Assembly: GCF_039538365.1 (NCBI RefSeq)
Contig: NZ_BAABCA010000008.1
Location: 1-64,000, forward strand
DNA length: 64,000 nt
Origin: Postechiella marina
GTDB taxonomy: Bacteria > Bacteroidota > Bacteroidia > Flavobacteriales > Flavobacteriaceae
Direction: 5' to 3'
This document shows positions 1-9,900 of this stretch, piece by piece (positions within the stretch are counted from its first letter, which is position 1; each line of letters starts with the position of its first letter). The notes beneath the pieces are model-generated. The model had not been told where the DNA came from. It did not search any database and was given only the letters and a program-made list of their open reading frames with translations. The translations under genes and the position numbers were made by a program.

Positions 1-1768
1 TAGTTTCACCGTTATCCCAAGAATAAGTATAGTTTCCATTACCACCAGCAGGTGTTACAGTAGCAGAACCATTAGCTTCTCCAAAACAAACCACAGGACT
101 ATCTTGAGCAGCAGTTGCAGTTAAGGCTTTAGGTTCATTTACAATTACATCTGTAGCAAATGTAAACAGACATCCAGAATCATCTGTGATATCTACATTG
201 TAACTTCCGGACGGAACACCTGTAATATCTTGTGTTGTTTCTCCGTTGCTCCATAAATATGTGTAAGGAGGATAACCACCGCTTACATTAATATCAATAC
301 TACCCGTAGCTTCTCCATGACAATCTACAGGAGTATTTGAAACAATTGTAGCTTTTAAAGTTTCAGAGGTAATGGTTGTAGATATAGAAGAACTTTCGCA
401 ACCAGTCATAACATCTCGAATAGTAAAGTTATATGTTCCAGGTGTTAAATTTTCAAAATCAGGAGAATCTTGGTAAGCTCCTCCATTAAAAGCATCAGCT
501 CTATATTCGTACTGAGATCCAATAGGACTTGTAATTTCTACATTGTATTTACCAGTTGTACTTCCACAAGTTATTTCTAATTCAGGATCTTCTGGTAACG
601 AGTTAAATGTAAGTGTTACGGTGTTGGTATCTGTAATATTATTGTTTGGAGTAGGAAGCCTAACAAGATACTTAAAAGTTACATCTCCTACAAAATTAGA
701 AGTTGGAGTATAAGTATAAGAACCGTCAGGATTTAGATTAAAATTTAAACCAGTTGGAGAAGGAGGAGAAACCAACTCATAAGTAGAACCTTCTGGAGCA
801 CTAGATTCGTTGTGTATTTGTCCATTAAATGTTCCTTGTCCAAGGCATCCAAGATCTATTTGAGGTTGAGCATAACGTTGTAATACAAAAAACTTTCCAT
901 CTCCATCATCTCTAGAAGCTGAAATAAATCTAATTTTCGATATTTTTGAGCCAGTAGGTGCAATTGTATTTAAATTAAAAAGAGCAATGGCAATATCTTG
1001 ATCATTATCTTGCTCGCGTCCTGATGTCCAATAATCGGTATTATTGTTCTTTGGAGCCGCAAATCCAACACCTCTGTTGTCTCCATTGCTTCTTACAAAA
1101 GTATCACCAAGAGGTTGCTCTGTAGTGCTTCCAGGAAGTGTTCCAAACAAACGAATATAGAAACAGTTATTTCCGCCTCTTTCTGTAACAGCAAGTAAAC
1201 CGCCTTCGTTAGAAGGTAATGCAGGGCTGTAAATAAGTGTTTGTATTTGGGCATCTGTTTCTACAGCTCCATTTATCCCGTTTGCTTTATTAAAGTTACC
1301 ACAAATATTATCACCATTACCATTAGATGTATAGTAACGGTTCAAGTTTTTAGATCTAAACGTTTCTAATGCGGTATCATCCCATGTGTTTGAGTCGGAA
1401 GTATCTTGAGTTGCAGAGCTGCTATTATAGACCAAACCGTTGCCGTTTTCTATTATTTGATTAATAAAATTACCTCCAGGTCCTAATCTAGTAAGTTGAT
1501 AACCTGATGGTACAGCAAATGTATTGTAAACAGCGCCATTTACAGTAATCGATTCGATTGTTGCAGGGCGGTTATTTTCAGTAGCCGATATGATTCCATC
1601 GTTATTGATGTCTTGGATATTCGACCATTGAAAGGTGACATTTTCTCTAATGGAAGGAGATTGCACCCCTATCTGTGCAAAAGATGAAAATGTGGTTAGC
1701 AATAATAAAGCCATAACCCTCAAAGCTTTATTTTGTATTGCTAATTTTAGTAAGTAATTTACTTTCAT
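1..1768 (-). CDS. SprB-repeat secreted surface protein (3' end beyond window)
   Basis: An open frame runs from an ATG at 1768 to the window edge without a stop, so 589 N-terminal residues are visible and the C-terminus is missing. Residues 1-32 are a signal peptide ending in SSFAQ. The middle part contains a cadherin/Ig-like stretch (GSYTYTPTSNFVGDVTFKYL). From about residue 477 come SprB-type repeats, with the pattern C-x-G-E-A-x-G-S-x-x-x-x-x-x-G-G-x-P-P-Y-x-Y-x-W-S-N-G; a second copy starts near residue 556. In Flavobacteriaceae such proteins are usually very large T9SS-exported adhesins related to the gliding adhesin SprB. The missing C-terminus probably carries a T9SS sorting domain, but that is inference. 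The upstream 764 bp are very AT-rich and gene-free. Confidence 0.9.
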   Translation of the reverse strand, partial: MKVNYLLKLAIQNKALRVMALLLLTTFSSFAQIGVQSPSIRENVTFQWSNIQDINNDGIISATENNRPATIESITVNGAVYNTFAVPSGYQLTRLGPGGNFINQIIENGNGLVYNSSSATQDTSDSNTWDDTALETFRSKNLNRYYTSNGNGDNICGNFNKANGINGAVETDAQIQTLIYSPALPSNEGGLLAVTERGGNNCFYIRLFGTLPGSTTEQPLGDTFVRSNGDNRGVGFAAPKNNNTDYWTSGREQDNDQDIAIALFNLNTIAPTGSKISKIRFISASRDDGDGKFFVLQRYAQPQIDLGCLGQGTFNGQIHNESSAPEGSTYELVSPPSPTGLNFNLNPDGSYTYTPTSNFVGDVTFKYLVRLPTPNNNITDTNTVTLTFNSLPEDPELEITCGSTTGKYNVEITSPIGSQYEYRADAFNGGAYQDSPDFENLTPGTYNFTIRDVMTGCESSSISTTITSETLKATIVSNTPVDCHGEATGSIDINVSGGYPPYTYLWSNGETTQDITGVPSGSYNVDITDDSGCLFTFATDVIVNEPKALTATAAQDSPVVCFGEANGSATVTPAGGNGNYTYSWDNGET

Positions 1769-2532
1769 AATAATTGTTTTAAAGCAACTTTCTATTTTAA
1801 TAATTTTTAGATATCATAAATCATGATTTTTCAATTTAATAGGAGGGATTAAGAAGGGTCTTTGTTTTTTTTAGATTTTCTTCTTGGTATCTCTTATTTA
1901 AAATTTATGATATTCTATTTGTCATTTTATAAACTCATATAAGTTTTATATAACCTTGTTTTTAAAATGATGTTGTTATAATTATTTTGATTATAGTTTT
2001 AAATCTATTCCAAAATTTTATAATATTTTCTTATAAAAAACTCTTAATTATATATAGACTTGTATTTGGTTTTAAATGACAAGTTTACAATAATATAGAC
2101 ACTTTTCTTTTTTTTAAGTCACGATAAATAATTAAAAAACGATAAAAACCATATAAAATAGTCTACATAAAAAAAAATATAAGTTTTTGCCTACGGAATA
2201 TTTTGTTTTACTCATAATTTATATTTTATAGGTTCTTCAAAGCAAATAAATTGAATTTCAACGATAAAAACAACATTTAAAAGATAAAATAGTCTTTTTG
2301 TCGAATAAAAATGATTTTAATCGAGTTTTTTTGAGGCTAAAGATGGCTTAAAGGTTATTGAGTGTCTATAACGTTTTTTTTGAGTTGTTTTTTTTTTTTT
2401 TTTTTGAATTTTCTAAAAACTAAGGTCTTAATTTTAGATTATTTAAATAGTAATTGAAAAGCTTAGATAGGCGCATAAAAAAACCTGATTCAAATAATGA
2501 ATCAGGTTTTTCTTTTATAATTTAAAAAGAAA
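1769..2532. other. Gene-free AT-rich intergenic region
   Basis: This 764-bp stretch between two leftward genes holds no convincing ORF or RNA gene. It is extremely AT-rich and contains an uninterrupted run of 18 T at 2388-2405, plus the pnp terminator at its right end. It must contain the promoter of the SprB-repeat gene, but I found no TAnnTTTG box in that orientation. An AGGAGG-like string near 1841 has no following start codon and is probably chance. Confidence 0.6.
2481..2509 (-). terminator. Rho-independent terminator of pnp
   Basis: An 11-bp perfect stem (AAACCTGATTC / GAATCAGGTTT) with a 7-nt loop lies 24 nt past the pnp stop codon. Read leftward it is followed by a T tract, so it suits pnp; the other side also ends in T-rich sequence and could act in both directions. 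Confidence 0.85.
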
Positions 2533-4788
2533 TTAATCTTCTTTTTTATCGTTTCTAGGTTTTCTGTCATCACGACGGTTATCTCGTCCGCGATTGTCTC
2601 TTCCTCTGTTATTATCACGTCCTCCAGAACGTTTATCATCTCTTGGCGGTCTTTCAACATAACCTTCTGGTTTTGGTAAAATAGCTTTACGAGATACTTT
2701 TTCTTTACGTGTACGTTTGTCTATCCCAAAGTATTTTACATCAAAAACATCTCCCATGTTTACAACATCGGTAACATTTTCTGTACGTTCCCATGCTAAC
2801 TCAGATACGTGTAATAAAACTTCGTTTCCTGGAGCTTCAGTATATTCTACAACAGCACCAAAGTCTAACATTTTAATAACTTTTACTTCGTAAACGCTAC
2901 CAACTTCTGGCTTAAATAGTAAAGCGTCTATTTTAGCCATAACAGCATCAATACCTTTACTACCAACACCTAAAATTTCAACAATACCTTCTTCTGTAAC
3001 AGGGTCTTCGTTAATAACAATAGTTGTTTCAGTTTCTTTTTGCATTTCCTGAATCACTTTTCCACCAGGTCCAATTAAGGCACCAATAAATTCGTTAGGA
3101 ATACGTCTAGATACCATTGTAGGTGCGTGATCTTTAACATCTGCATTAGGAGTTTCTATAGTTTCGGTAATTTTACCTAAAATATGTAAACGACCATCAC
3201 GTGCTTGTTTTAAAGCATTTACAAGAATTTCATAAGACAATCCTTTTACTTTAATGTCCATTTGGCAAGCTGTAATACCATCTGCAGTACCGGTTACTTT
3301 AAAGTCCATATCACCTAAGTGATCTTCATCACCTAAAATGTCAGAAAGTACAGCGTATTTTCCAGAATCTGCATCAGAAATTAATCCCATTGCAATACCA
3401 GAAACAGGTTTTTTTAATTGTACACCAGCATCCATCATTGCCATTGTACCTGCACAAACTGTTGCCATAGAAGAAGAACCGTTAGATTCTAAAATCTCAG
3501 ACACTACACGTACTGTGTATGGACAATCATCTGGAACCATACCTTTTAAAGCACGTTGTGCTAAGTTACCATGTCCAACTTCTCGACGAGATGTTCCACG
3601 AATTGGTCTAGCTTCACCTGTAGAAAAAGGAGGGAAGTTGTAGTGTAAATAGAATCGCTCTTCACCTTCGTAAGATGGCATATCTATTTGATTTGCTTCT
3701 CTGCTAGTACCTAAAGTAACTGTAGCCAAAGCTTGAGTTTCCCCACGTGTAAAAATGGAAGAACCATGTGTAGAAGGTAAATAATCAACTTCACACCAAA
3801 TTGGTCTAATTTCATCAGTTTTACGTCCATCTAAACGTAAACCTTCATTTAAAGTTAAATCTCTAACAGCAGCTTTTTCAGCTTTAGAATAATATTTAGA
3901 AATTAATCCTCCAAAATCTTCTTGCTCTTCCTCAGAGAAAGAAGCTTTAATTTCTTCTTTAATTTCTCCAAAAGCAGCACCTCTTTCATGTTTAGATGAA
4001 GCTGCTTTAGCTACAGCATACACTTTATCGTATGCCATATCATGAATTTTCTTTGCTAAATCTGCATCTTCTCTTTCTGGCTCGTACTCACGAGTTTCTT
4101 TTTTACCAAAAGCTTCAGCTAATTTAACCTGCGCAGCACATTGTACTTTAATAGCTTCGTGCGCAAACTTGATAGCCTCAGTCATTTCTTCTTCAGAAAT
4201 CTCATCCATTTCACCTTCCACCATCATAACAGAATCTGCCGAAGCTCCAATCATCATATCGATATCAGATTCTTCTAATTGAGCACGTGTTGGGTTGATG
4301 ATGAATTCACCATTAACACGACCAACTCTAGCTTCAGAGATAGCACATTCAAATGGGAAATCTGATAATTGAATAGCTGCAGAAGCTGCTAAACCAGCCA
4401 TAGCATCTGGCATAACTTCAGGATCGTGAGACATTAATTGAATCATCACCTGAGTTTCAGAGTGGTAATCTTTTGGGAATAATGGTCGTAAAACACGATC
4501 CACTAAACGCATTGTTAATACTTCACCGTCACTTGGTCTAGCTTCTCTTTTAAAGAAACCTCCAGGATAACGACCTGCAGCAGCAAATTTTTCTCTGTAA
4601 TCTACCGTTAACGGTAAAAAGTCAACATCTGCTTGTTTGTAGTTGGAAACAACTGTACATAATAACATACATTTTCCAGACTGAACCACAACGCTACCAT
4701 GCGCTTGTTTTGCTAATTTTCCGGTTTCGATAGAAATTTCTCTACCGTCACCAAGGTCTATAACCTCTTTAAATACCTTCGGAATCAT
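2533..4788 (-). CDS. pnp: Polyribonucleotide nucleotidyltransferase (PNPase)
   Basis: PNPase degrades RNA 3' to 5' by phosphorolysis and is a core enzyme of mRNA decay. The 751-residue protein has the full family architecture: an N-terminal RNase PH domain (motif GGFFKREARPSDGE near residue 77), a helical linker, a second catalytic RNase PH domain, a KH domain at about 555-627 with the GxxG loop in LIGPGGKVI, and an S1 domain at about 628-704. The last 39 residues are an Arg/Gly/Asp-rich tail with RGRDN repeats, likely an unstructured RNA- or partner-binding extension; such tails are common in Bacteroidetes RNA-binding proteins. It lies downstream of rpsO on the same strand, as in many bacteria, but a terminator and about 280 bp separate them, leaving room for a long pnp leader. 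Confidence 0.98.
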   Translation of the reverse strand: MIPKVFKEVIDLGDGREISIETGKLAKQAHGSVVVQSGKCMLLCTVVSNYKQADVDFLPLTVDYREKFAAAGRYPGGFFKREARPSDGEVLTMRLVDRVLRPLFPKDYHSETQVMIQLMSHDPEVMPDAMAGLAASAAIQLSDFPFECAISEARVGRVNGEFIINPTRAQLEESDIDMMIGASADSVMMVEGEMDEISEEEMTEAIKFAHEAIKVQCAAQVKLAEAFGKKETREYEPEREDADLAKKIHDMAYDKVYAVAKAASSKHERGAAFGEIKEEIKASFSEEEQEDFGGLISKYYSKAEKAAVRDLTLNEGLRLDGRKTDEIRPIWCEVDYLPSTHGSSIFTRGETQALATVTLGTSREANQIDMPSYEGEERFYLHYNFPPFSTGEARPIRGTSRREVGHGNLAQRALKGMVPDDCPYTVRVVSEILESNGSSSMATVCAGTMAMMDAGVQLKKPVSGIAMGLISDADSGKYAVLSDILGDEDHLGDMDFKVTGTADGITACQMDIKVKGLSYEILVNALKQARDGRLHILGKITETIETPNADVKDHAPTMVSRRIPNEFIGALIGPGGKVIQEMQKETETTIVINEDPVTEEGIVEILGVGSKGIDAVMAKIDALLFKPEVGSVYEVKVIKMLDFGAVVEYTEAPGNEVLLHVSELAWERTENVTDVVNMGDVFDVKYFGIDKRTRKEKVSRKAILPKPEGYVERPPRDDKRSGGRDNNRGRDNRGRDNRRDDRKPRNDKKED

Positions 4789-5036
4789 AAATTTTTAATT
4801 CTAATTAAACAATGGTCGTTGTGTTGTAGTAGTAATTAAAAGTTGTGTGCGACCAATGAAAAACTATTAACCCTAAACTCGTTTCAGGGTTTGCTTATTC
4901 ATAATTTACGTTGTTTATACTCTTACGATCGAGTAGTGTTATAAAGGTAATATTTTATTATGCCTTATAGTGTGTTTGTTCTACATTTTGCATTAATAAC
5001 TTATGCTATAATTTGTAGTGCAAAAAAAAATAAAAA

Positions 5037-5055
5037 ACCACGCTAAAAGCGTGGT
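5037..5055 (-). terminator. Rho-independent terminator of rpsO
   Basis: An 8-bp stem (ACCACGCT / AGCGTGGT) with a short A-rich loop lies just after the rpsO stop and, read leftward, is followed by a long T tract. It should separate rpsO transcription from pnp. The interval from here to pnp (4789-5036) has weak inverted repeats (for example around 4868-4890) but no clear promoter box. Confidence 0.85.
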
Positions 5056-5069
5056 CTTTATAATTTAGA

Positions 5070-5339
5070 TTATTTTCTTAATCCTAATTCTTTTACTATG
5101 GCACGATATCTTAAAATATCTTTCTTAGTTAAGTAATCTAGTAAGCTTCTTCTTTTACCTACTAATTTTACTAAAGAACGCTCTGTATTATAATCTTTAC
5201 GATTATTTTTTAAGTGTTCTGTTAAGTGATTAATTCTTTCTGTAAATAAAGCAATTTGTCCTTCTGCAGAACCTGTATCGTTCTTTCCCTTGCCGTGTTT
5301 TGCAAACAATTCTTGTTTTGCGTCTTTTGATAAATACAT
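5070..5339 (-). CDS. rpsO: 30S ribosomal protein uS15
   Basis: uS15 binds the central domain of 16S rRNA early in small-subunit assembly. The 89-residue product starts MYLSKDAKQELF and has the family signature TGSAEGQIALFTERINHLTEHLKNN-type helices followed by RRSLLDYL and a basic C-terminus, the usual length. The open frame extends upstream to 5396, but the extra 19 residues are not part of the family and that start overlaps a promoter -7 box at 5394-5401, so the ATG at 5339 is chosen. It is followed by its own terminator and then pnp. Confidence 0.97.
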   Translation of the reverse strand: MYLSKDAKQELFAKHGKGKNDTGSAEGQIALFTERINHLTEHLKNNRKDYNTERSLVKLVGKRRSLLDYLTKKDILRYRAIVKELGLRK

Positions 5340-5393
5340 TCTAATATTATTGTAAATGATTGTTATGTACACGAAAGCCTTTCTTTCGAGCTG

Positions 5394-5401
5394 CAAATAT
5401 A
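5394..5401 (-). promoter_or_regulatory. Promoter -7 box of rpsO
   Basis: The leftward strand reads TATATTTG, matching the Bacteroidetes TAnnTTTG -7 element. It places the transcript start about 45-50 nt before the chosen rpsO ATG. No good -33 TTG is seen at the usual distance. Confidence 0.5.
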
Positions 5402-5541
5402 ATCAATTTTTGGTTTTATTATATTTTTTTGTAGCTATTTAATGTTTTTTTAGTTTATAAAGTAAATAAATAGTTTGTAATTAGGTAATAAAAGTATGTG
5501 TTAATTTTTTTTGCTTCTATACACAACTTAGTTGTGTATTA

Positions 5542-6345
5542 TTAATTATGTAAATAACTGGGGCTATAGCCATAACGTTCTTTAAATTTTTTGCTAAAGT
5601 AAGAAGGGCTGTTTATACCTATACTATATTGTATTTCTTTAATTTTTAAATTAGTTTCTTTAGATAATAGTTCGTAAGCTTTTTTTAATCTTAATTCTAA
5701 TATTAGTTTAACAGGAGTCATATTAGTTTCTGCTTTTATAATTCGGGCGAGTTGCCTTTGGCTATAACCTGTTTTACAAGATAGGGTCTTAACATTAAAT
5801 TCTTCCTTATATAGGTTCTCGTTTATATGATGAAGCACTTTGTCAAACACGCCTTGTTTTTTTTGGTTATTTTGAAAAGGAGTAGTATGATTTGTAAAAA
5901 GCTTGAATTTAGATATTATTTTTTTTTGATTTTTTGGTTTTATTACATAACCGTGTTTGTTAAAATTAGGTGAAGTTAATTCGTTATACCCAATATCTCT
6001 AGATGTAATAATTAAAAAAGGATAAATATTGTTTGTTGGTAACGTGTATTTATTTTTTGTTAAGTTTTTTTGGTTTGTTAACCATTCAATAATTTTATCA
6101 AAACCTAAGTCAAATTTTTTTTCGTTTAACTTTTCTATAGCATCTATATTATTATATGAAAATGCATAATTAAAGTGTGGACTTAAAATTTTGTCATAAT
6201 CTTGGTGTAGTTTTAAATTATCGTTTATAATTAAAACATTTATTTTAAAATCTTGTAGATGTATATAGTGAGAGACATTGCTAGAATTTATATACGCCAT
6301 AACTTCAGAAAAATCTGAATTCTTGTTACTTTGTTTAACTTTCAA
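5542..6345 (-). CDS. AraC-family regulator with divergent receiver-like N-terminus
   Basis: The 267-residue protein ends in a clear AraC/HTH_18 DNA-binding domain (about 168-265; CKTGYSQRQLARIIK is the first helix-turn-helix and SPSYFSKKFKERYGYSPS the second). Residues 34-150 look like a degraded response-regulator receiver: VLIINDN at 37-43 resembles the acidic strand-1 motif but keeps only one Asp (D42), LIITSR at 111-116 resembles the Thr/Ser strand, and VIKP at 134-137 carries the conserved Lys. The expected phospho-acceptor would fall near FDLGFD (D79/D83). I infer a response regulator or pseudo-receiver regulator; the target is unknown. No kinase is adjacent, but a T9SS adhesin operon begins divergently 570 bp away. 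Confidence 0.88.
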   Translation of the reverse strand: MKVKQSNKNSDFSEVMAYINSSNVSHYIHLQDFKINVLIINDNLKLHQDYDKILSPHFNYAFSYNNIDAIEKLNEKKFDLGFDKIIEWLTNQKNLTKNKYTLPTNNIYPFLIITSRDIGYNELTSPNFNKHGYVIKPKNQKKIISKFKLFTNHTTPFQNNQKKQGVFDKVLHHINENLYKEEFNVKTLSCKTGYSQRQLARIIKAETNMTPVKLILELRLKKAYELLSKETNLKIKEIQYSIGINSPSYFSKKFKERYGYSPSYLHN

Positions 6346-6915
6346 ATTCGATATAATTAGTAGGGTTTCTAATATAGGATTAAATATAATGATTTTTTTT
6401 AAAAAGACAGAATAAACTTATTTTTTAATTACGTTTTAGCTTACTTTTTTTGTGTTGGCGTGTATTTTTTAATTTATATGGTGCCATACCATTCATCTAA
6501 AGAGAGTAAAACTTAAAAGGAGAATCGTATCCATCCGTCTACACGATTATGTATTTCGTCGAAAAAACAAATAAGTTTTTCGTTTTCATTTTTACTTTGC
6601 TTCATACTAGGGGGTTATTAAAATTCATAAAATAATTCGATAACATAAGCTTTGTAAAAATAATAAAAATGTCCAATTTGAGCTATGATTATGTCTTTTT
6701 AAGCAAGACAAGTTTTTTTAACCAATGTACTTTTGTTAAAAGAAGTTAATTTTTTTTAGCACACGTTAAAATTTTAACAATCTAAAAAGTGACTTAGTAA
6801 AATTAAAAGTGTCATAATTTAATAATGCTTAATTTATTATTAAAAATAAAACAGGTGTACTAGTAAAGCGTTGTTACATTTTCCTTAAATCATAATTAGT
6901 TAATAGATAGTTTAT
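6346..6915. other. Divergent intergenic region
   Basis: This 570-bp AT-rich region separates the AraC regulator from the giant adhesin and must hold both promoters. I see no ORF or RNA gene. A candidate -7 box for the adhesin is listed separately. Confidence 0.55.
6728..6735 (+). promoter_or_regulatory. Candidate promoter -7 box of the adhesin operon
   Basis: TACTTTTG matches TAnnTTTG. It would give a leader of about 175 nt before the ATG at 6916. No clear -33 element is present at 18-21 nt, so this is a weak call. Confidence 0.35.
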
Positions 6916-9900
6916 ATGAAATCAAAATTACACTACTTAAAATTTGATAAGATTAACCCTAAAAAAGCTCAAAACTCATTATTGTTTTTAGTTTTTTTTA
7001 TGTTTACAATTGGTTCTGCTTTTGCACAGTACGGAATAGGAGGTGCAGATAATAATAATGGAGATGTACGTTTAATCTATGTAGGTGGAGCTCAAAATAG
7101 TGTAACTGCATTAAGCACAGTAGGTACAACAAACGAGATTTCTGTGCAATCAATTAAAGCTTCTCCGCAGCAATTACACTCATTAAGTGTGAAAATGCAA
7201 CTACCACCGGGTGTGGAGTATGAAGTAGGCTCTGTTGCTATAACAAATAATAATGGAACCGGTTCTCCTATTGGTACTTATGTTATTGGTGAGCTAGATA
7301 TTACTGATTTAAACGCTCCTGTTTTTTCTATTTATAATGGAGGAGTAGATGTAGCTCTTTGGGGAGCAGGAGATTATGTTAATTTTTCTTTTGAAAGAAC
7401 AGCAGATTGTGATGCTGTTGCTTATAAGGAAGAATTTAATGAGGCTTTTAAGGATGTGGCTGAAATTACATATGTAAAAACAGGTTTTCCAGGAACTCAA
7501 ACAGCAGTAGATGTTAATAGTACAATCGGGAATTACGATTTATTAGCTGCTTCTTTATCTGTAGAGTCAATACTTGCCGAGGAGGGTATTGTTGGTGGAA
7601 ATGTGCATACAAGAACTATTTCCGATCTTAATGGTGGTAATTCTGGTGTTTCGGAGGTTATTCATACAGTTGAAATAGGTAGCAGTGTTAGTAATTATTC
7701 CTTCTCGTACTTTCGTGCATCCGATGGTGTAACAAATACAATTCTACCTACAACAAGTACTATAGACGCATCTACAGGAGTAACAACAAACACCTATCTG
7801 GTAAATTTAGTTTCTGATGCTAATTATTCAGGAGGAGGTACATCAGAAAATGGAAATGGTGTTTTAGACCCTGGAGAAACTTTGGTGTTTACAGAACAAT
7901 TTACATTAATAGATTGTGAGGAAACTGATATTGAACATCAAGTAGAATGGACTTGTCAGTCATCTCAAAAAACAGCAGGAGTTATATTATTTGGTGCAAA
8001 TAGTCCGGAATTAGATATTAATGTTTTAGAAAATCATAGAAATATTTCAGGTATAAACCATGTTCGTATTGAAGTAACTAATACTTCGACAGCTCCTGCC
8101 GGTTTTGCAAAAGATATATTAATTAATTTGGCTTTAGGATCCAATGGTCAATCGGCAACTACATCTTATACCAATAATCCACATTGGGGTACAGCTTATA
8201 GAGGGGTTAGAGGTTTTTCAAATTTTACATTGGGAGATGGAGTTACTCAAACGCCATACTCGCCAGAGGCATGGCCGTCTGATAGATCAGGGCCATCTGG
8301 GGTAGCTACTACAGATGCAATGTTGCCTGATATACATCAAACAGATATAGATGGTCCAGGTGGATTACAAGATTATGATGGTGATACGTATGTAGATGAT
8401 TTAGCACCTGGAGGTTCTTTTGTTATTGAGTTTGACTATCAGGCTTTTCCAAGAGACAATAATTGTGGTACTGGTCGATTTGATTACATGAATTGGGAAC
8501 ATGTGTTTTTTGATGCGCTTACAAAAGACCAGTGTGATTCTCCTAGACCAGCAAAGGGTGTAGATTTAGGTTACAATAATTTTATAAGAGATTATAATAA
8601 TGCAACTGTTTTTGAACAAGATACCGATATAGAAGAATTAGTGCCTTTTGAGGTTGCCTTAAGACCTTATTTATATTCGAATTTTACACACAACGATCAT
8701 GCTATGCTAAATAGTAATGGTGATAGTGAGTTTACCGTTTCTATAGAGGTACCTAGGGGTGTAGATTTGGTAGCTGGCGCTCCACCAGAGTTTACCCAAG
8801 TTAATGGGGCTTATACAGTGGGTGTTGCTGGAGCAGGTACAAATATTATTTCTTTTAGTACAACTAATATATTGAGTGGTTTTGTAGTTAGGGACTTTGC
8901 AGACTTTTTTACACGTTTTCCGCTTGTAATGAATTGTGCAGAATTAGAATTGGGTGGCGTACAAAGCGTTATTAATATTTCTTACGAAACAAATTTGAAA
9001 TTATATGATACAGCAGGAGGGGCAGTGGTTTTTGAAAGAGATATACATTGTGGTAATTTCGAGCCTATCATAGAGCATTCTTGTAATCCACCATGTGCTG
9101 GGCCTAATATTACAGGTTTAGATGCTTATAGAATAACTGCCGGTTGGACAGATAATAACATGACTGCTAAGGTTGATTTAACAGAAACTAATCCAGATGG
9201 TTCACCAAAATATGAGTTAGACAAATATTTAGCTGGAGATGAAATGGTTGTGGAAACCTCTGGATTTATGTCTAATCTTTCTTCAGATAATTTACATTTT
9301 ATACAAGATTATACAACAGATGGAACCACTGCTGGGATAGATGACATTGAGTTTATCTCTGGAACTATTGTAATTAATAAATTTGGAGGAGGTACAACTT
9401 TAGAGTTGCCTGTAAACGATCCAGTAAAGAGTTCTAGTGGAAATAATCATTCATTAGATTTCGACTTGTCAAGTGCGCTTAGCGATGCTATAGTAGGTGG
9501 TTTAATCGAGGATCAAGATACATTTGAAGTTAAATTTAAATATCAATTTACTACAAATACATATACCAATTTTGGATATCATATTTTATCTGGTTTTAGA
9601 GGGCGATATTATATTGATGAAACATTACCTGCAGGTGCTAATGCAGGGGCTATAGATAACGATAATGATAATGATGGTATTCCAAATGAAAGAATTAGTT
9701 GTTTTGATTGGGGAGATCAAGTTGCTTATCTAAGACCTGATAACTTAGCTTATACAACAGCAAATAGTACTTTTAAGTACTGTGAAACGCCATGGGTAAA
9801 TATTATTAACGATTATACACGGTCAAATTCGCCTCATTTACATACTGGTGAATATAGGCCAACAACAATGATTCAATCTACGGAACTTATAATTCCTGAT

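Noticed and set aside
1835..1850. Shine-Dalgarno-like AGGAGG near 1841
   Set aside because: No start codon follows at a useful distance on that strand and the region has no ORF.
5340..5396. Longer N-terminus for uS15
   Set aside because: The extra 19 residues are not part of the uS15 family and their start codon overlaps the TATATTTG promoter box.
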